64,000 bases of DNA from JBCDCE01 sp039182515 (GCA_039182515.1 JBCDCE010000007.1:13694-77693), one strand, 5' to 3'. Positions 27,999 through 36,673 are shown, counted from the stretch's first letter. The notes: generated by a model not told the origin, from the sequence alone. A program made the numbers and translations.

Positions 27999-28159
27999 CG
28001 TCCAAGACCCTACAGAGCCGATTGAGCGACCGTGCAAAATACAGCGCTGAGGGTTTTAGCAGCTTTGCCCTTGGCACCCAGCGCAAATGGAATGACTTGA
28101 TGACTGTGTCTCGCTAAGACTGCGATGCAGACATCAAAAGAGAAACGTTCCTTTCGCTT

Positions 28160-28558
28160 ATGGTCAATAAAAATGAAAAGTCACGGCGCATGGCACTTCG
28201 ACGCGCGAATGGAACGAGAGAGCTTCCAACTCCATCCCAGGTCGGCCGACCTCGCGCGCCAGACTATCTGACGGCGCACGCATGCTTTCGATGCAACAAG
28301 TCTTGGAAGATGAAGCCAAGTGAGAAGGAACAGGCCTGTCCTGATTGTGGTCAGCCTATTGATCTTATGGGCCGCTCTTTTAAAGCTCCAAAGAAGTCTG
28401 ATCGTGAGCAGTGGGAAAAGATAAGGCGTCTCTGGGAGGCTGGGTTTCGCTTTCACAGCTATCGGAGCGATCCCGAGGCAGAACCTTTGCCAAAACGCCT
28501 CCGAGATGTTGACGACTTCATAGCGAGAAACCCACAACATCCTTTCAGAATAAGGTGA
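28160..28558 (+). CDS. Small zinc-ribbon protein of unknown function
   Basis: A 132-residue basic protein with a treble-clef or ribbon motif CFRCNKSWK near residue 42 and CPDCGQ near residue 60 (C-x2-C, about 13 residues, C-x2-C), which should bind one zinc ion. Arg-rich ends and the C-terminal FIARNPQHPFRIR suggest contact with nucleic acid, but this is inference. There is no good ribosome site before the ATG at 28160; an in-frame ATG at 28190 would shorten it by ten residues. It lies just upstream of the groEL 3' remnant in a rearranged patch. Confidence 0.6.
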   Translation: MVNKNEKSRRMALRRANGTRELPTPSQVGRPRAPDYLTAHACFRCNKSWKMKPSEKEQACPDCGQPIDLMGRSFKAPKKSDREQWEKIRRLWEAGFRFHSYRSDPEAEPLPKRLRDVDDFIARNPQHPFRIR

Positions 28559-28569
28559 AGCTGAGGATC

Positions 28570-28760
28570 AGATCTGCTTTCGACCGGTGGCCTGGGTGCG
28601 GACAAACCAGCCAAAGACGGCGGCGGCTCAGGCGGCATGATGTTATCGCTGATTTGGCTTTGCCAATTCAGTGAGGGGTTACAGGCATGTTTGCCTTGCA
28701 AACGCTGCCCAGATCCTAACCGTCTGAACAAAAGCAAAGGGGCCCGTGGGCCCTTTGTGT
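28570..28760 (+). pseudogene. Decayed 3' end of a second groEL with its terminator
   Basis: The stretch matches the end of groEL from the ctgct...gacaagccagcc segment onward. It would encode ADKPAKDGGGSGGMM, compared with ADKPAKDGGGAPGGM in the intact gene. Most Gly-Gly-Met units are deleted and the stop TAA has become TTA (28643-28645). The 3' untranslated sequence is also similar (for instance TGCCAATTCAG versus AGCCAATTCAG), and a GC-rich hairpin (28736-28756) sits at nearly the same distance as in the real operon. No groEL body precedes it. Confidence 0.85.
28736..28756 (+). terminator. Terminator hairpin of the groEL remnant
   Basis: Self-complementary AAAGGGGCCC and GGGCCCTTT with a two-base loop, equivalent in position to the groESL terminator but with a poorer T-tract. 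Confidence 0.6.
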
Positions 28761-28966
28761 TGAGATCAAGCAGCTAGCTTTGCTTAATCAATCTGGATGT
28801 GACAGACACTTTTCAAAGAAGAAGTCACAAGACGGCCCATGCTAAAGGAAAGGACGCCCATTCTGGTGCCATTTTCCTATTGTCGCGATTGTTTGGTTCG
28901 AGGCGAACCATTTAGTTCGGTATGAAGCGGCGTGGTTCGGTTTGTCGATTGAGCAGTGTGCAAAAA

Positions 28967-29527
28967 TCAAGATTTGTGCAGGCCAACCTCCCCTGTATTT
29001 ACGACGCCATCTACGAGTTGGACAAAATCACGGCTGTCGCGATCTGGTGCAATGAAAATAGGACGTAGTACTTTCCACATTTGTATAAACACATCTCGTT
29101 GCGACCAACTTTCTAACCAGGGTTTCCAGTCTTCTACGGAAGTGGCCTCTTTACCATTGACCAGTCTTTCGTAGAGAAATTGGCGTTCCGCAGCCAGGAT
29201 GAGATGATACACGATCATAACGGACTTTTTATCGTACCCCGTTCGCTCAAAGACCGCGTTTGGCACGTCGAATACATCCAGGCTTTCATTCTCTATGCAG
29301 TATTCGACAAACCTAAGGTAATAGTCCCTCTGCCGGAACAGCCCCTCTGCCTTATTGCGCTTCTCGAGAAGATCGTTCTCGCGCGCTTTCTGTTTTTCGC
29401 GTTCTTCAGTTTCTCTTCGATTATCTTCGATGGAGAGCTGTGTCTGTCGGAACATCAGCCACGCCGTGGCTAGTGCCGCCGCAGCAGAAAATGCCGCCGC
29501 GATTGCTGCTATAGCTTCTATACTCAT
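28967..29527 (-). CDS. Unknown protein with one membrane span and coiled coil
   Basis: A 186-residue protein. Residues 4-27 are a hydrophobic, Ala-rich helix (AIAAIAAAFSAAAALATAWL), followed by a charged helical stretch rich in Glu, Lys and Arg (residues about 32-65), likely a coiled coil. The C-terminal two thirds are soluble, with conserved-looking aromatic residues (YYLRFVEYCIENESL, WKPWLESWSQRDVF). The plan of a membrane anchor, a coiled coil and a small domain is frequent among accessory-region proteins, but no family is recognised. The ATG is clear. It stands alone between the groEL remnant and the vWA gene. Confidence 0.65.
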   Translation of the reverse strand: MSIEAIAAIAAAFSAAAALATAWLMFRQTQLSIEDNRRETEEREKQKARENDLLEKRNKAEGLFRQRDYYLRFVEYCIENESLDVFDVPNAVFERTGYDKKSVMIVYHLILAAERQFLYERLVNGKEATSVEDWKPWLESWSQRDVFIQMWKVLRPIFIAPDRDSRDFVQLVDGVVNTGEVGLHKS

Positions 29528-29725
29528 ACACCAAAAGTGGTATCTACTGGTCGCAGAAACAAGTCGCCATACTTTACACGCACTGTAGACGCGCCCTAAG
29601 CCTTTGAAAACGTTGGGGTGCCTTTATGCGCATAAATCTCGAATTCTTTCCGAACTCCCAAGGTTAGTCCTTGATTTGATTATGTCTAAGCCCGCGCTTT
29701 GTGCACTTTGGCGGAGGTCCCACAA

Positions 29726-30445
29726 TCAACTCACAAAACCGCACCCCAAGGTGCGTCTGAGCGCATCGCTCAACTCGCCGATGGTATCTGTTGAGACGTA
29801 CATCCCGCCGGTGTGGTCTGAGAGGCATTTGGCGACGGAAATGCCGTCGGGGAAGCGGTTCACGTCTGGGCTGTCGAAGGCGAAGCGGTCTGTCACAAAC
29901 CGAAATCCAATCACGTGCACGGTGAGATTTGCGGAAGCACGCGCCAGGTCTGCTCCGAGCGCGCAGGGCGTGCCGCCGCAGGTTTCATTACCGTCTGTTA
30001 CCAGCACCACGATGCCAGGCTCTGTCCGGTAATTCAGAACCTCAGCCGCCGCGCGCACCGCTTCTGTAAGGGGGGTCAGGCCCTTTGGATCCAAACCCGC
30101 AATTGCGTCCATCACGGGCTCAGCGGCATTTGGAACGGGCTTAAACTTGAGGTTTACCCCCTCACAAGACTCCTCGGACCCAGGACCATAGGTGATCAAT
30201 CCGATCCGACGGAACGGCGCAATTTGCGGCATCGCATCGTCCAGAGCAGTGCGCGCATCGTCGATCCGACGTGGCTCATCCGCCCGGCGCGTCAGCTCGG
30301 CCATGGAGGCGGAGCCGTCAAACACGAGCATTGCGTCGCGCGTGCAGTCTTGCGCGGAAACAGGCGTGATGTGAGGAAACACACCCGCCAAAAGAGCGAC
30401 CATAGTTGTGATGGGACGTTTCATGTCAAAAGCAGATAGCGTCAT
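29726..30445 (-). CDS. Secreted von Willebrand factor A domain protein
   Basis: A 239-residue exported protein: signal peptide MKRPITTMVALLAGVF ending in VSA, then a vWA domain. The metal-ion-dependent adhesion site is intact, with VFDGSASMAE (D-x-S-x-S) near residue 48, the Thr in GLTPLTEAV, and Asp in VLVTDGNETCGG. Cysteines at several positions suggest disulfides in the periplasm. The ATG at 30445 follows GAGGAC; a second ATG at 30424 begins the core signal peptide. A 21-codon relic of a paralogous C-terminus lies 3.3 kb away at 26393-26458. Confidence 0.87.
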   Translation of the reverse strand: MTLSAFDMKRPITTMVALLAGVFPHITPVSAQDCTRDAMLVFDGSASMAELTRRADEPRRIDDARTALDDAMPQIAPFRRIGLITYGPGSEESCEGVNLKFKPVPNAAEPVMDAIAGLDPKGLTPLTEAVRAAAEVLNYRTEPGIVVLVTDGNETCGGTPCALGADLARASANLTVHVIGFRFVTDRFAFDSPDVNRFPDGISVAKCLSDHTGGMYVSTDTIGELSDALRRTLGCGFVS

Positions 30446-30507
30446 GATGTCCTCGTCAACTCCGGGCACTCTTTCCTTTCCATATCTCGCCCTGCTAAGG
30501 CGCGGCC

Positions 30508-31632
30508 ATGACCGGCTATTGTTTGACACAGGCGCGCGTTTTGACGCCACAAGGGTGGAGCAATGCCCCCCTCGCGTTTGGAACGCATATTGGCGAGGGC
30601 GATCAGACCTTGGACGCCTCAGGACTTTGGGCGCTTCCCGGCATTATCGATCTGCATGGCGACGGGTTTGAACGGCATGTGGCACCTCGGCGCGGCATGT
30701 TGCGGGACTTCAGCCAGGCGCTCAGCGCTGTGGAAGGCGAACTGGCAAGCTCTGGGATCACCACGGCTTATCTGGCGCAATTTGTTTCCTGGGAAGGCGG
30801 CATGCGCGGGCCTGAGTTTGCACGCGATTTCGCGCAAGGGATGGCTGAGTATCCCGCCTTACTCGACATGCGCATGCAATTGCGGCTTGAGACCCATTTT
30901 TTCGAAGGTTTTGAAACGGCCTTGGAGATCATCGAAACCCATGGGCTCGACTTCTTGGTTTTGAACGATCACTTGCCCCATAAAGCCCTCGCCGCTGGCA
31001 AACGCCCGCCGGGATTGGTGGGGCAGGCTCTCAAAGCCAAACAAAGCCCCGAGGCGCATCTTGCGATGCTCGAAAAGCTCCATGCGGCAGCGCCACTTGT
31101 GAGCGACAAGCTGAAAGATCTAATTGAGCAGTTGCCCGGCGGGGTAGTGGTGGGAAGCCATGACGATCCGGATGCTGCAACACGACACAAGATGGCAAAA
31201 CTTGGGGCCAGGCTTTCCGAATTTCCTGAGAGTTTTGACGCTCTCGAAGCCGCAAAAGAACAGAACGCACCAATCGTTTTGGGCGCGCCAAATTTAGTGC
31301 GCGGCAAAAGTCATAAAGGCAATTTGGCTGTCGCGGATGTGATCCGGGCGGGCTATGAGGTGGCGCTTGTCTCTGACTATCACTACCCGAGCCTTTGTGC
31401 TGCGGTTGTGCTGCTGGCGGATCAAGGCATGGCTTTTGAAAAGGCCTGGCGGTTTGTTTCTGAAATCCCAGCCAGGGCCATGGGATGGACGGATCGGGGC
31501 CATTTAGCGGACGGAGCGCGCGCTGATGTGGTGCTCTTTGATCCTAGATCGCAGCAGATCGTGGCAACTTTCGCAGCTGGTAAGCCCGCCTATGTTGCGC
31601 CGCCGCTCTTGGCGCGTTGGTTGGCAGCCTAG
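30508..31632 (+). CDS. phnM: Alpha-D-ribose 1-methylphosphonate 5-triphosphate diphosphatase
   Basis: A 374-residue amidohydrolase-superfamily protein of the PhnM family, which removes pyrophosphate from ribose 1-methylphosphonate 5-triphosphate in the carbon-phosphorus lyase pathway. Metal-binding features are ALPGIIDLHGDGFERHVAPR near residue 50, THFFEGF, LVLNDHLPHKA with the conserved His, VVGSHDD and VSDYHYPS. The end of the barrel is HLADGARADVVLFD. No other phn gene is nearby, so it either serves a remote cluster or acts on another substrate. It is divergent from the vWA gene, with a 62-base gap. Confidence 0.88.
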   Translation: MTGYCLTQARVLTPQGWSNAPLAFGTHIGEGDQTLDASGLWALPGIIDLHGDGFERHVAPRRGMLRDFSQALSAVEGELASSGITTAYLAQFVSWEGGMRGPEFARDFAQGMAEYPALLDMRMQLRLETHFFEGFETALEIIETHGLDFLVLNDHLPHKALAAGKRPPGLVGQALKAKQSPEAHLAMLEKLHAAAPLVSDKLKDLIEQLPGGVVVGSHDDPDAATRHKMAKLGARLSEFPESFDALEAAKEQNAPIVLGAPNLVRGKSHKGNLAVADVIRAGYEVALVSDYHYPSLCAAVVLLADQGMAFEKAWRFVSEIPARAMGWTDRGHLADGARADVVLFDPRSQQIVATFAAGKPAYVAPPLLARWLAA

Positions 31633-31707
31633 GTACAGTGCATCGAGGTGCGCACAGTTGCGTGAGAGGGCTTGGCTTTAGAGCCCTTGCCCGTCAGGGA
31701 GTTGGTT

Positions 31708-32565
31708 ATGGACTTCTCAACCAAACACCTGCGCCTCGCACTACTCGTTACGCTCACCATGGTGGCATTTGCTGCCAATTCTCTTCTAAACCGCATAGCC
31801 CTCTTAGAGACCGGGATCGGGCCAATGAGCTTCGCAGCGATCCGGCTGGCTTCAGGTGCCGTGGCCTTAGGGCTCATGGTGTGGGTGCGCCGACGAGGCT
31901 GGCCTCGCTTGGATGTGCTGCAGGGCCTCTGGCTCTTGGTCTATGCGCTTGGGTTTTCTTTTGCCTATGTCTCATTAGACGCAGGTTTAGGCGCGCTTTT
32001 GCTCTTTGGCGTGGTGAAGATCACGATGTTTGCAGGGGCCGCCGTAAGTGGAGAACCTGTTCCAAATCAACGGCTTCTGGGGGGCGGCGTGGCCTTTGGT
32101 GGGCTCGTCTATCTGCTTTGGCCCGCAGGGGCCGGGGCCCCCGCTTTGGGTGCTTCAGTGATGATGGCGCTGGCCGCAATCGGCTGGGGGCTTTATTCTT
32201 TGCGAGGGCGAGGGGCTACGGATCCGCTGGGCCAAACGGCGCTCGCATTCATCTTGGCGGCCCCAATTGGCCTCCTCGGACTGTTGTTGCGCCCGGATGA
32301 GATCACCGCGATGGGTGCGTTTTACGCTGTAATTTCGGGCGTGGTGACCTCTGGGCTTGGATATGCACTTTGGTATCACGTGTTGCCGCAACTGGGCGCG
32401 AGCCGAGGGGCGGTGGCCCAACTCACCGTGCCCGTGATCGCGATTTTTGCGGGCGCGCTTTTGTTGGGTGAGCCGATCACAATGCGGATTCTGGCGGCAA
32501 CAGGCTTGGTTATCTTCGGCGTTGGCCTCGCACTGCGCGCGGCACAAAAACCGAGCCCCAAGTAA
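31708..32565 (+). CDS. DMT-superfamily (EamA-type) transporter
   Basis: A 285-residue protein with ten predicted membrane helices in two EamA repeats. The first begins LALLVTLTMVAFAANSLLNR, and the second shows GVVTSGLGYALWYHVLPQLG and PVIAIFAGALLLGEPITMRI, the conserved family ending. Substrate unknown. The ATG at 31708 has AGGGAG upstream. It follows phnM by 75 bases on the same strand and could be cotranscribed. It converges with purK. It is only distantly similar to the other DMT gene at 14559-15458. Confidence 0.9.
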   Translation: MDFSTKHLRLALLVTLTMVAFAANSLLNRIALLETGIGPMSFAAIRLASGAVALGLMVWVRRRGWPRLDVLQGLWLLVYALGFSFAYVSLDAGLGALLLFGVVKITMFAGAAVSGEPVPNQRLLGGGVAFGGLVYLLWPAGAGAPALGASVMMALAAIGWGLYSLRGRGATDPLGQTALAFILAAPIGLLGLLLRPDEITAMGAFYAVISGVVTSGLGYALWYHVLPQLGASRGAVAQLTVPVIAIFAGALLLGEPITMRILAATGLVIFGVGLALRAAQKPSPK

Positions 32566-32576
32566 AGTTTGGCGTC

Positions 32577-33647
32577 TTAGCTTCGCTTGATGCGGTTCAC
32601 ATGGCCCATTTTGCGCCCGTCGCGTGCTTCTGATTTTCCGTAAAGATGCAGCGATGCACCCTCTGAGAAAAGGTCCCCGAGCCGCTCGATATCGCTGCCG
32701 ATGAGATTTTCCATTTCGACGTCCGCGAAACGAGCCCCGTCGCCAAGCGGTAGGCCAGCCACGGCGCGAATATGCTGCTCGAATTGGTCGATTAAGCAAC
32801 CCTGCTGGGTCCAGTGTCCTGAATTATGAACCCGCGGCGCGATCTCATTCACGATCAAGCCGTGCGGCGTGACGAAAAGCTCCACGCCCATAACCCCCAC
32901 ATATTCCAGAGTGCTCACGATCTTGCCCGCGAGCAGAGCCGCGTCGCTGCGTAAAAGGGCAGGGATGTCCGCAGGGGCCGTGGTGCGGCGCAAAATACCG
33001 CCCTCATGGAGGTTTTCGCCGGGATCATAGACGGCAACCTGGCCATCCTGAGCGCGTGCCACAATCACAGAAATCTCTTTGGAAAAGTCGACAAAGCCTT
33101 CAAACACCGCAGGTGCTGCAGACAGGGCCGCAATGGCCTCAGGGATTTCATCCGGTGAGCTTAGGCGCTGTTGGCCTTTCCCGTCATAACCAAAACGCCG
33201 GGTTTTCAAGATCCCGTTTGGTCCGAGCTTTTCCATCGCGTCCCGCAGATCTGCTTCAGTATCCACCGCATGGAACGGGGCGGTTTGCAGGCCAATGTCT
33301 TGAAGAAACGTTTTTTCTGTGAGCCGGTCTTGGCTTGTGGCAAGCGCTGTACGACCTGGATAAATTCGCGTGCCTGAGGCTTCCAAGAGATCCAAAGCAG
33401 CTGTGGGGATGTTTTCGAACTCATAGGTGATCACATCAACATCCGCGGCAAAGGCGCTGAGCGCTTTCACATCGTCATAAGCCGCGGCCGTGTGACGATC
33501 CGCAACTTGGGCGGCTGGAGCCTCAGAACTGGGATCAAAGATATGACAGATATACCCGAGCCTTGAGGCCGCTACTGAGAGCATGCGCCCCAATTGACCA
33601 CCGCCCAGAATCCCGATCCGAGCACCTTGTGCGAGAGGCTTAGTCAT
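32577..33647 (-). CDS. purK: N5-carboxyaminoimidazole ribonucleotide synthase
   Basis: A 356-residue ATP-grasp enzyme that converts aminoimidazole ribonucleotide, ATP and bicarbonate to N5-CAIR. The N-terminus RIGILGGGQLGRMLSVAASR, DVITYEFENIP, the ATP-grasp lysine region ILKTRRFGYDGKGQ and NEIAPRVHNSGHWTQQGC are diagnostic. Its start overlaps the end of purE by eight bases, so the two products of adjacent reactions are translationally coupled. ATG 33647 is taken; a GTG just before it is also possible. Confidence 0.97.
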   Translation of the reverse strand: MTKPLAQGARIGILGGGQLGRMLSVAASRLGYICHIFDPSSEAPAAQVADRHTAAAYDDVKALSAFAADVDVITYEFENIPTAALDLLEASGTRIYPGRTALATSQDRLTEKTFLQDIGLQTAPFHAVDTEADLRDAMEKLGPNGILKTRRFGYDGKGQQRLSSPDEIPEAIAALSAAPAVFEGFVDFSKEISVIVARAQDGQVAVYDPGENLHEGGILRRTTAPADIPALLRSDAALLAGKIVSTLEYVGVMGVELFVTPHGLIVNEIAPRVHNSGHWTQQGCLIDQFEQHIRAVAGLPLGDGARFADVEMENLIGSDIERLGDLFSEGASLHLYGKSEARDGRKMGHVNRIKRS

Positions 33648-34128
33648 CACTGGGCTCCTGGGGGATCGAGGCTGTTAGCTCTGCGCGCCAATTGGCAAAT
33701 CGTTGGCCTAGGTCTGGGTCTTGCAAGGCGAGGATTTGAGCGGCCATGAGGGCGGCGTTGGCCGCACCGGCTGTGCCAATCGCCATTGTGCCAACCGGGT
33801 AGCCTTTTGGCATTTGCAGGATGGAATAGAGGCTATCAACGCCCGATAAGGCTTTGGTCTGCACAGGCACACCCAAGACCGGAAGCGAGGTTTTCGACGC
33901 CACCATCCCCGGCAAATGGGCCGCTCCGCCAGCGCCTGCGATAATCACTTGAAGGCCGCGCGCTTGGGCGGTCTTGCCATACTCCCAGAGGCGATCCGGG
34001 GTGCGATGGGCTGAAACGATCTTGGCCTCATAAGGCACTTCAAGTGTTTCAAGGAGCGTTGCGGCCTCGCGCAATGTGGGCCAATCGCTTTGCGATCCCA
34101 TGATAACGCCAACTTTCGGATCCGACAT
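33640..34128 (-). CDS. purE: N5-carboxyaminoimidazole ribonucleotide mutase
   Basis: A 162-residue class I PurE that moves the carboxylate of N5-CAIR to C4. The signature VGVIMGSQSDWPTLREA at the N-terminus, SAHRTPDRLWEY near residue 42 and IIAGAGGAAHLPGM near residue 62 are complete. It is the first gene of the purE-purK operon; the stop codon lies inside the purK start region. Confidence 0.97.
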   Translation of the reverse strand: MSDPKVGVIMGSQSDWPTLREAATLLETLEVPYEAKIVSAHRTPDRLWEYGKTAQARGLQVIIAGAGGAAHLPGMVASKTSLPVLGVPVQTKALSGVDSLYSILQMPKGYPVGTMAIGTAGAANAALMAAQILALQDPDLGQRFANWRAELTASIPQEPSDD

Positions 34129-34287
34129 CGCTTGGTCCTCTGTGTTATAGAGCGGGTTCGATACGCCAAAGCCAGCGGCATCGCAAGTTATCTAGAGCTG
34201 GGGATTTAGCCGGGTGAAATTCGGGAAAAAATACCGAAACCCTAATATTTTGAGCCGCAATTGCGTCCGCACAAATGGTTCAAAGCG

Positions 34288-34503
34288 CTAGGCGATGATA
34301 TCGGGTGTGAGCTGGTCTTCGAGCTGAGAAATCCGGTCTTTGAGCTGAAGCTTTTGTTTTTTGAGCCGCCGCAAGGCCAAATGATCGAAGTTGCTCTCTG
34401 CGAGGGTGTCGATTGCGGCATCAAGATCGGCGTGCTCTTGACGCAAAACCTCAAGCTTCACGCGTAAAACCTCATCATGTTGCATTTCTTGGGGCGGGGT
34501 CAT
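34288..34503 (-). CDS. YdcH-family (DUF465) protein
   Basis: A 71-residue all-helical protein of the YdcH/DUF465 family: EVLRVKLEVLRQEHADLDAA, then the HLALRRLKKQKLQLKDRIS segment that defines the family and a short acidic tail. It probably forms a helical hairpin or coiled coil. Members are widespread in proteobacteria, often in multiple copies, and their function is not known. The ATG is clear. It is divergent from the hsp20 operon. Confidence 0.9.
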   Translation of the reverse strand: MTPPQEMQHDEVLRVKLEVLRQEHADLDAAIDTLAESNFDHLALRRLKKQKLQLKDRISQLEDQLTPDIIA

Positions 34504-34584
34504 GGGCGCGTGTCCGGCTGGGTCTCTTCTAGCTTTGAGTATATGTAAGGGCTTTTAACAAATACGCCTAGGATTTGTTGGCCT

Positions 34585-34613
34585 CTTGCACTGTGAGCCT
34601 AGCAATCCCATAT
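34585..34613 (+). promoter_or_regulatory. Candidate RpoH (sigma-32) promoter of hsp20
   Basis: CTTG at 34585-34588 and CCCATAT at 34607-34613 are spaced like a sigma-32 promoter (CTTGnn, about 15 bases, nCCCATnT), 64 bases before the hsp20 ATG. Confidence 0.5.
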
Positions 34614-34676
34614 TCCTATCAGGCGCCGCCAAACCTGGGGCGCTCAACACACGTCGCTTTGATAAGGACGCGAGAC

Positions 34677-35090
34677 ATGACGAAACTAACACTGGGAACT
34701 CACCCGTTCCTTTTGGGCTTTGAAGGCCTCGAGCGTTTGGTAGAGCGCACGGCCAAAACCGGAAACGACGGTTACCCACCCTATAACATTGAACAAACAA
34801 GCGAATTTTCCTATCGCATCACGCTTGCTGTGGCAGGATTTGGGGAAGATGCTCTTAGTATCACGGTCGAAGATCGGCAACTGGTGGTGCGCGGGCGCCA
34901 AGCAGATGAGCCGGAAAATCGCGTTTTTCTGCACAGAGGTATTGCCTCCCGCCAGTTTCAACGCAGCTTTGTTTTAGCCGAGAACGTGGAAGTGGGGGCT
35001 GCGCGGATGGAAAATGGGCTTTTGCACATCGACTTAACCCGTGCTGAACCTGATCGTGTTATCCAGACCGTCAAAATTGAGAAGGGGTAG
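34677..35090 (+). CDS. Small heat-shock protein, Hsp20/IbpA type
   Basis: A 137-residue alpha-crystallin-domain chaperone. Before the domain is YPPYNIEQTSEFSYRITLAV, a conserved IbpA-type lead; the domain runs to about residue 125 with VEDRQLVVRGRQ, FLHRGIASRQFQRSF, and ENGLLHIDL near the end. It binds unfolding proteins without ATP. AAGGAC lies before the ATG. The DUF1150 gene starts four bases after its stop, a pairing common in alphaproteobacteria. An RpoH-like promoter lies upstream. Confidence 0.95.
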   Translation: MTKLTLGTHPFLLGFEGLERLVERTAKTGNDGYPPYNIEQTSEFSYRITLAVAGFGEDALSITVEDRQLVVRGRQADEPENRVFLHRGIASRQFQRSFVLAENVEVGAARMENGLLHIDLTRAEPDRVIQTVKIEKG

Positions 35091-35094
35091 ACCA

Positions 35095-35331
35095 ATGAGC
35101 GCAGACAATCCTACACCAAACCTGATCCAATCGCCCGACCGTCAGGTCGTTTACGTAAAGCCGATGGACGTGGCGGATCTTCCCTCAGACGTGCAAGATC
35201 AGGCAGATGGTTTGAATCGTGTATTTTCGGTGCACAATGAAGCGGGCGAGCAGTTAGCAATCGTCGCAGATTTGCAATTGGCCTTCCATTTGGCCCGTGA
35301 GCACAACTACGAGCCGTACACGGTTCACTGA
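35095..35331 (+). CDS. DUF1150-family protein
   Basis: A 78-residue small protein of the DUF1150 family: VVYVKPMDVADLPSDVQDQ, then LNRVFSVHNEAGEQLAIVAD and LAFHLAREHNYEPYTVH. Function is unknown, but in alphaproteobacteria it often follows an hsp20 gene, suggesting a stress-related role. The AGAAGGGG ribosome site lies within the end of hsp20, and the spacing of four bases supports cotranscription. Confidence 0.92.
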   Translation: MSADNPTPNLIQSPDRQVVYVKPMDVADLPSDVQDQADGLNRVFSVHNEAGEQLAIVADLQLAFHLAREHNYEPYTVH

Positions 35332-35488
35332 CCCAAAACCCTAGATTTGACACTGCTTGAGGCCTACCTGATCGCGTGGGCCTTGTTCTTTTTTGTGGAA
35401 TAGATTTGGGTGCGCAGGAGCATTCAGCACAAAACCGGAATGCAGCGAAATCTCGCAAAACGAGGCGCGGGTCAAAGGGGCAACATGG

Positions 35489-36532
35489 ATGGCAAAACGC
35501 GTAGCTTTTGAATTGGGCGGCCGCGAAATTGAGCCTGGCACTCAAGCCACCGTAAATCTGCCCGTCAGCGTGATGCCGGATCATACGCCCGTGCACCTAA
35601 GCGTTGAAGTGATTCACGGCAAACGTAAGGGCCCGGTGGTCTTTGTGAGTGCGGCGATTCACGGCGATGAAGTCATGGGCGTTGAGATCGCACGACGCCT
35701 TTTGGGCAGTGTCAGCCCGGATAAATTGCGTGGCACTTTGATGGTGGTGCCAATTGTGAACACCCTCGGATTTCTCAATCGCTCCAGGTATTCACCAGAT
35801 AGGCGGGACCTCAACCGCTCGTTTCCTGGAACAAAGGGCGGCAGTTTAGCCTCTCGTCTCGCACATCGATTTATGCACGAGATTGTCGCGCGCTCGGATG
35901 TGGGGATCGATCTTCATTCCGCAGCGGTGCATCGCACAAACCTGCCTCAGATGCGGGTCTCTCCTGATACGGCGCGCCCTCTTCAACTCAGTAAAGCTTT
36001 TGGCGCGCCAGTGGTTTTGATCTCGCCTTTGCGCGAAGGCAGTCTGAGGGCAGAGGCCCGTGAAATGGGTGTAGACGTCCTGCTTTATGAGGCTGGTGAA
36101 GGCCTAAGGTTTGATGAGATGGCGGCGCGAACAGGAGTGGCCGGAATCTTACGTGTTTTACATGCACTGGAGATGGTCAGTGCGCGTGGTATTCCAAAGC
36201 TCAAAGCTGACCCTTTGGTGTGCAAAGAGAGCGCATGGGTGCGCGCGCCTGCTGGGGGGCTTTTGAGAGTGCAAAAAGGGGAAGGGAGCCTCGTTGAAGA
36301 AGGCGAACGCTTGGGCACAATTTCAGATCCTTTTGGCGAAACGGAATGGGTGGTAACCTCGCCCAGCAACGGGATCATTGTGGGGCGGGCCGTTCTGCCT
36401 GTTGTGAACGAAGGAGACGCGTTGTTTCACATCGCAGAAATAACCGCACTAGAAGACGCTGAAGACCGCGTTGACCAACTTCAAACACAGCTCGCACAGT
36501 CTCCCCTTTTTGACGAAGATGAGATTATTTAG
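35489..36532 (+). CDS. AstE/AspA-family zinc acyl-hydrolase (peptidase M14-like)
   Basis: A 347-residue protein of the succinylglutamate desuccinylase/aspartoacylase family. Zinc ligands are in VSAAIHGDEVMGVE (His and Glu near residue 60) and GIDLHSAAVHRTN (His near residue 150), and substrate-binding Arg residues appear in RDLNRSFPG. The C-terminal 100 residues form the beta-barrel-like domain (WVRAPAGGLLRV through GDALFHIAE). It is expected to cleave an N-acyl amino acid or related amide; the real substrate is unknown and no arginine-catabolism genes are adjacent. AAAGGGG precedes the ATG at 35489. Confidence 0.88.
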   Translation: MAKRVAFELGGREIEPGTQATVNLPVSVMPDHTPVHLSVEVIHGKRKGPVVFVSAAIHGDEVMGVEIARRLLGSVSPDKLRGTLMVVPIVNTLGFLNRSRYSPDRRDLNRSFPGTKGGSLASRLAHRFMHEIVARSDVGIDLHSAAVHRTNLPQMRVSPDTARPLQLSKAFGAPVVLISPLREGSLRAEAREMGVDVLLYEAGEGLRFDEMAARTGVAGILRVLHALEMVSARGIPKLKADPLVCKESAWVRAPAGGLLRVQKGEGSLVEEGERLGTISDPFGETEWVVTSPSNGIIVGRAVLPVVNEGDALFHIAEITALEDAEDRVDQLQTQLAQSPLFDEDEII

Positions 36533-36673
36533 CTAATAAAATACACGTTAAAAGTGTTTATCATTTAAATACAGTTCGTTTTTGGATCATTGCTTAACAA
36601 TTGTGCAAATACCCTTTAAACCCTCCCAAAACTGAAGACCAAATTTGTTATTTTTTGTTTAGTGGAGGTGTCG

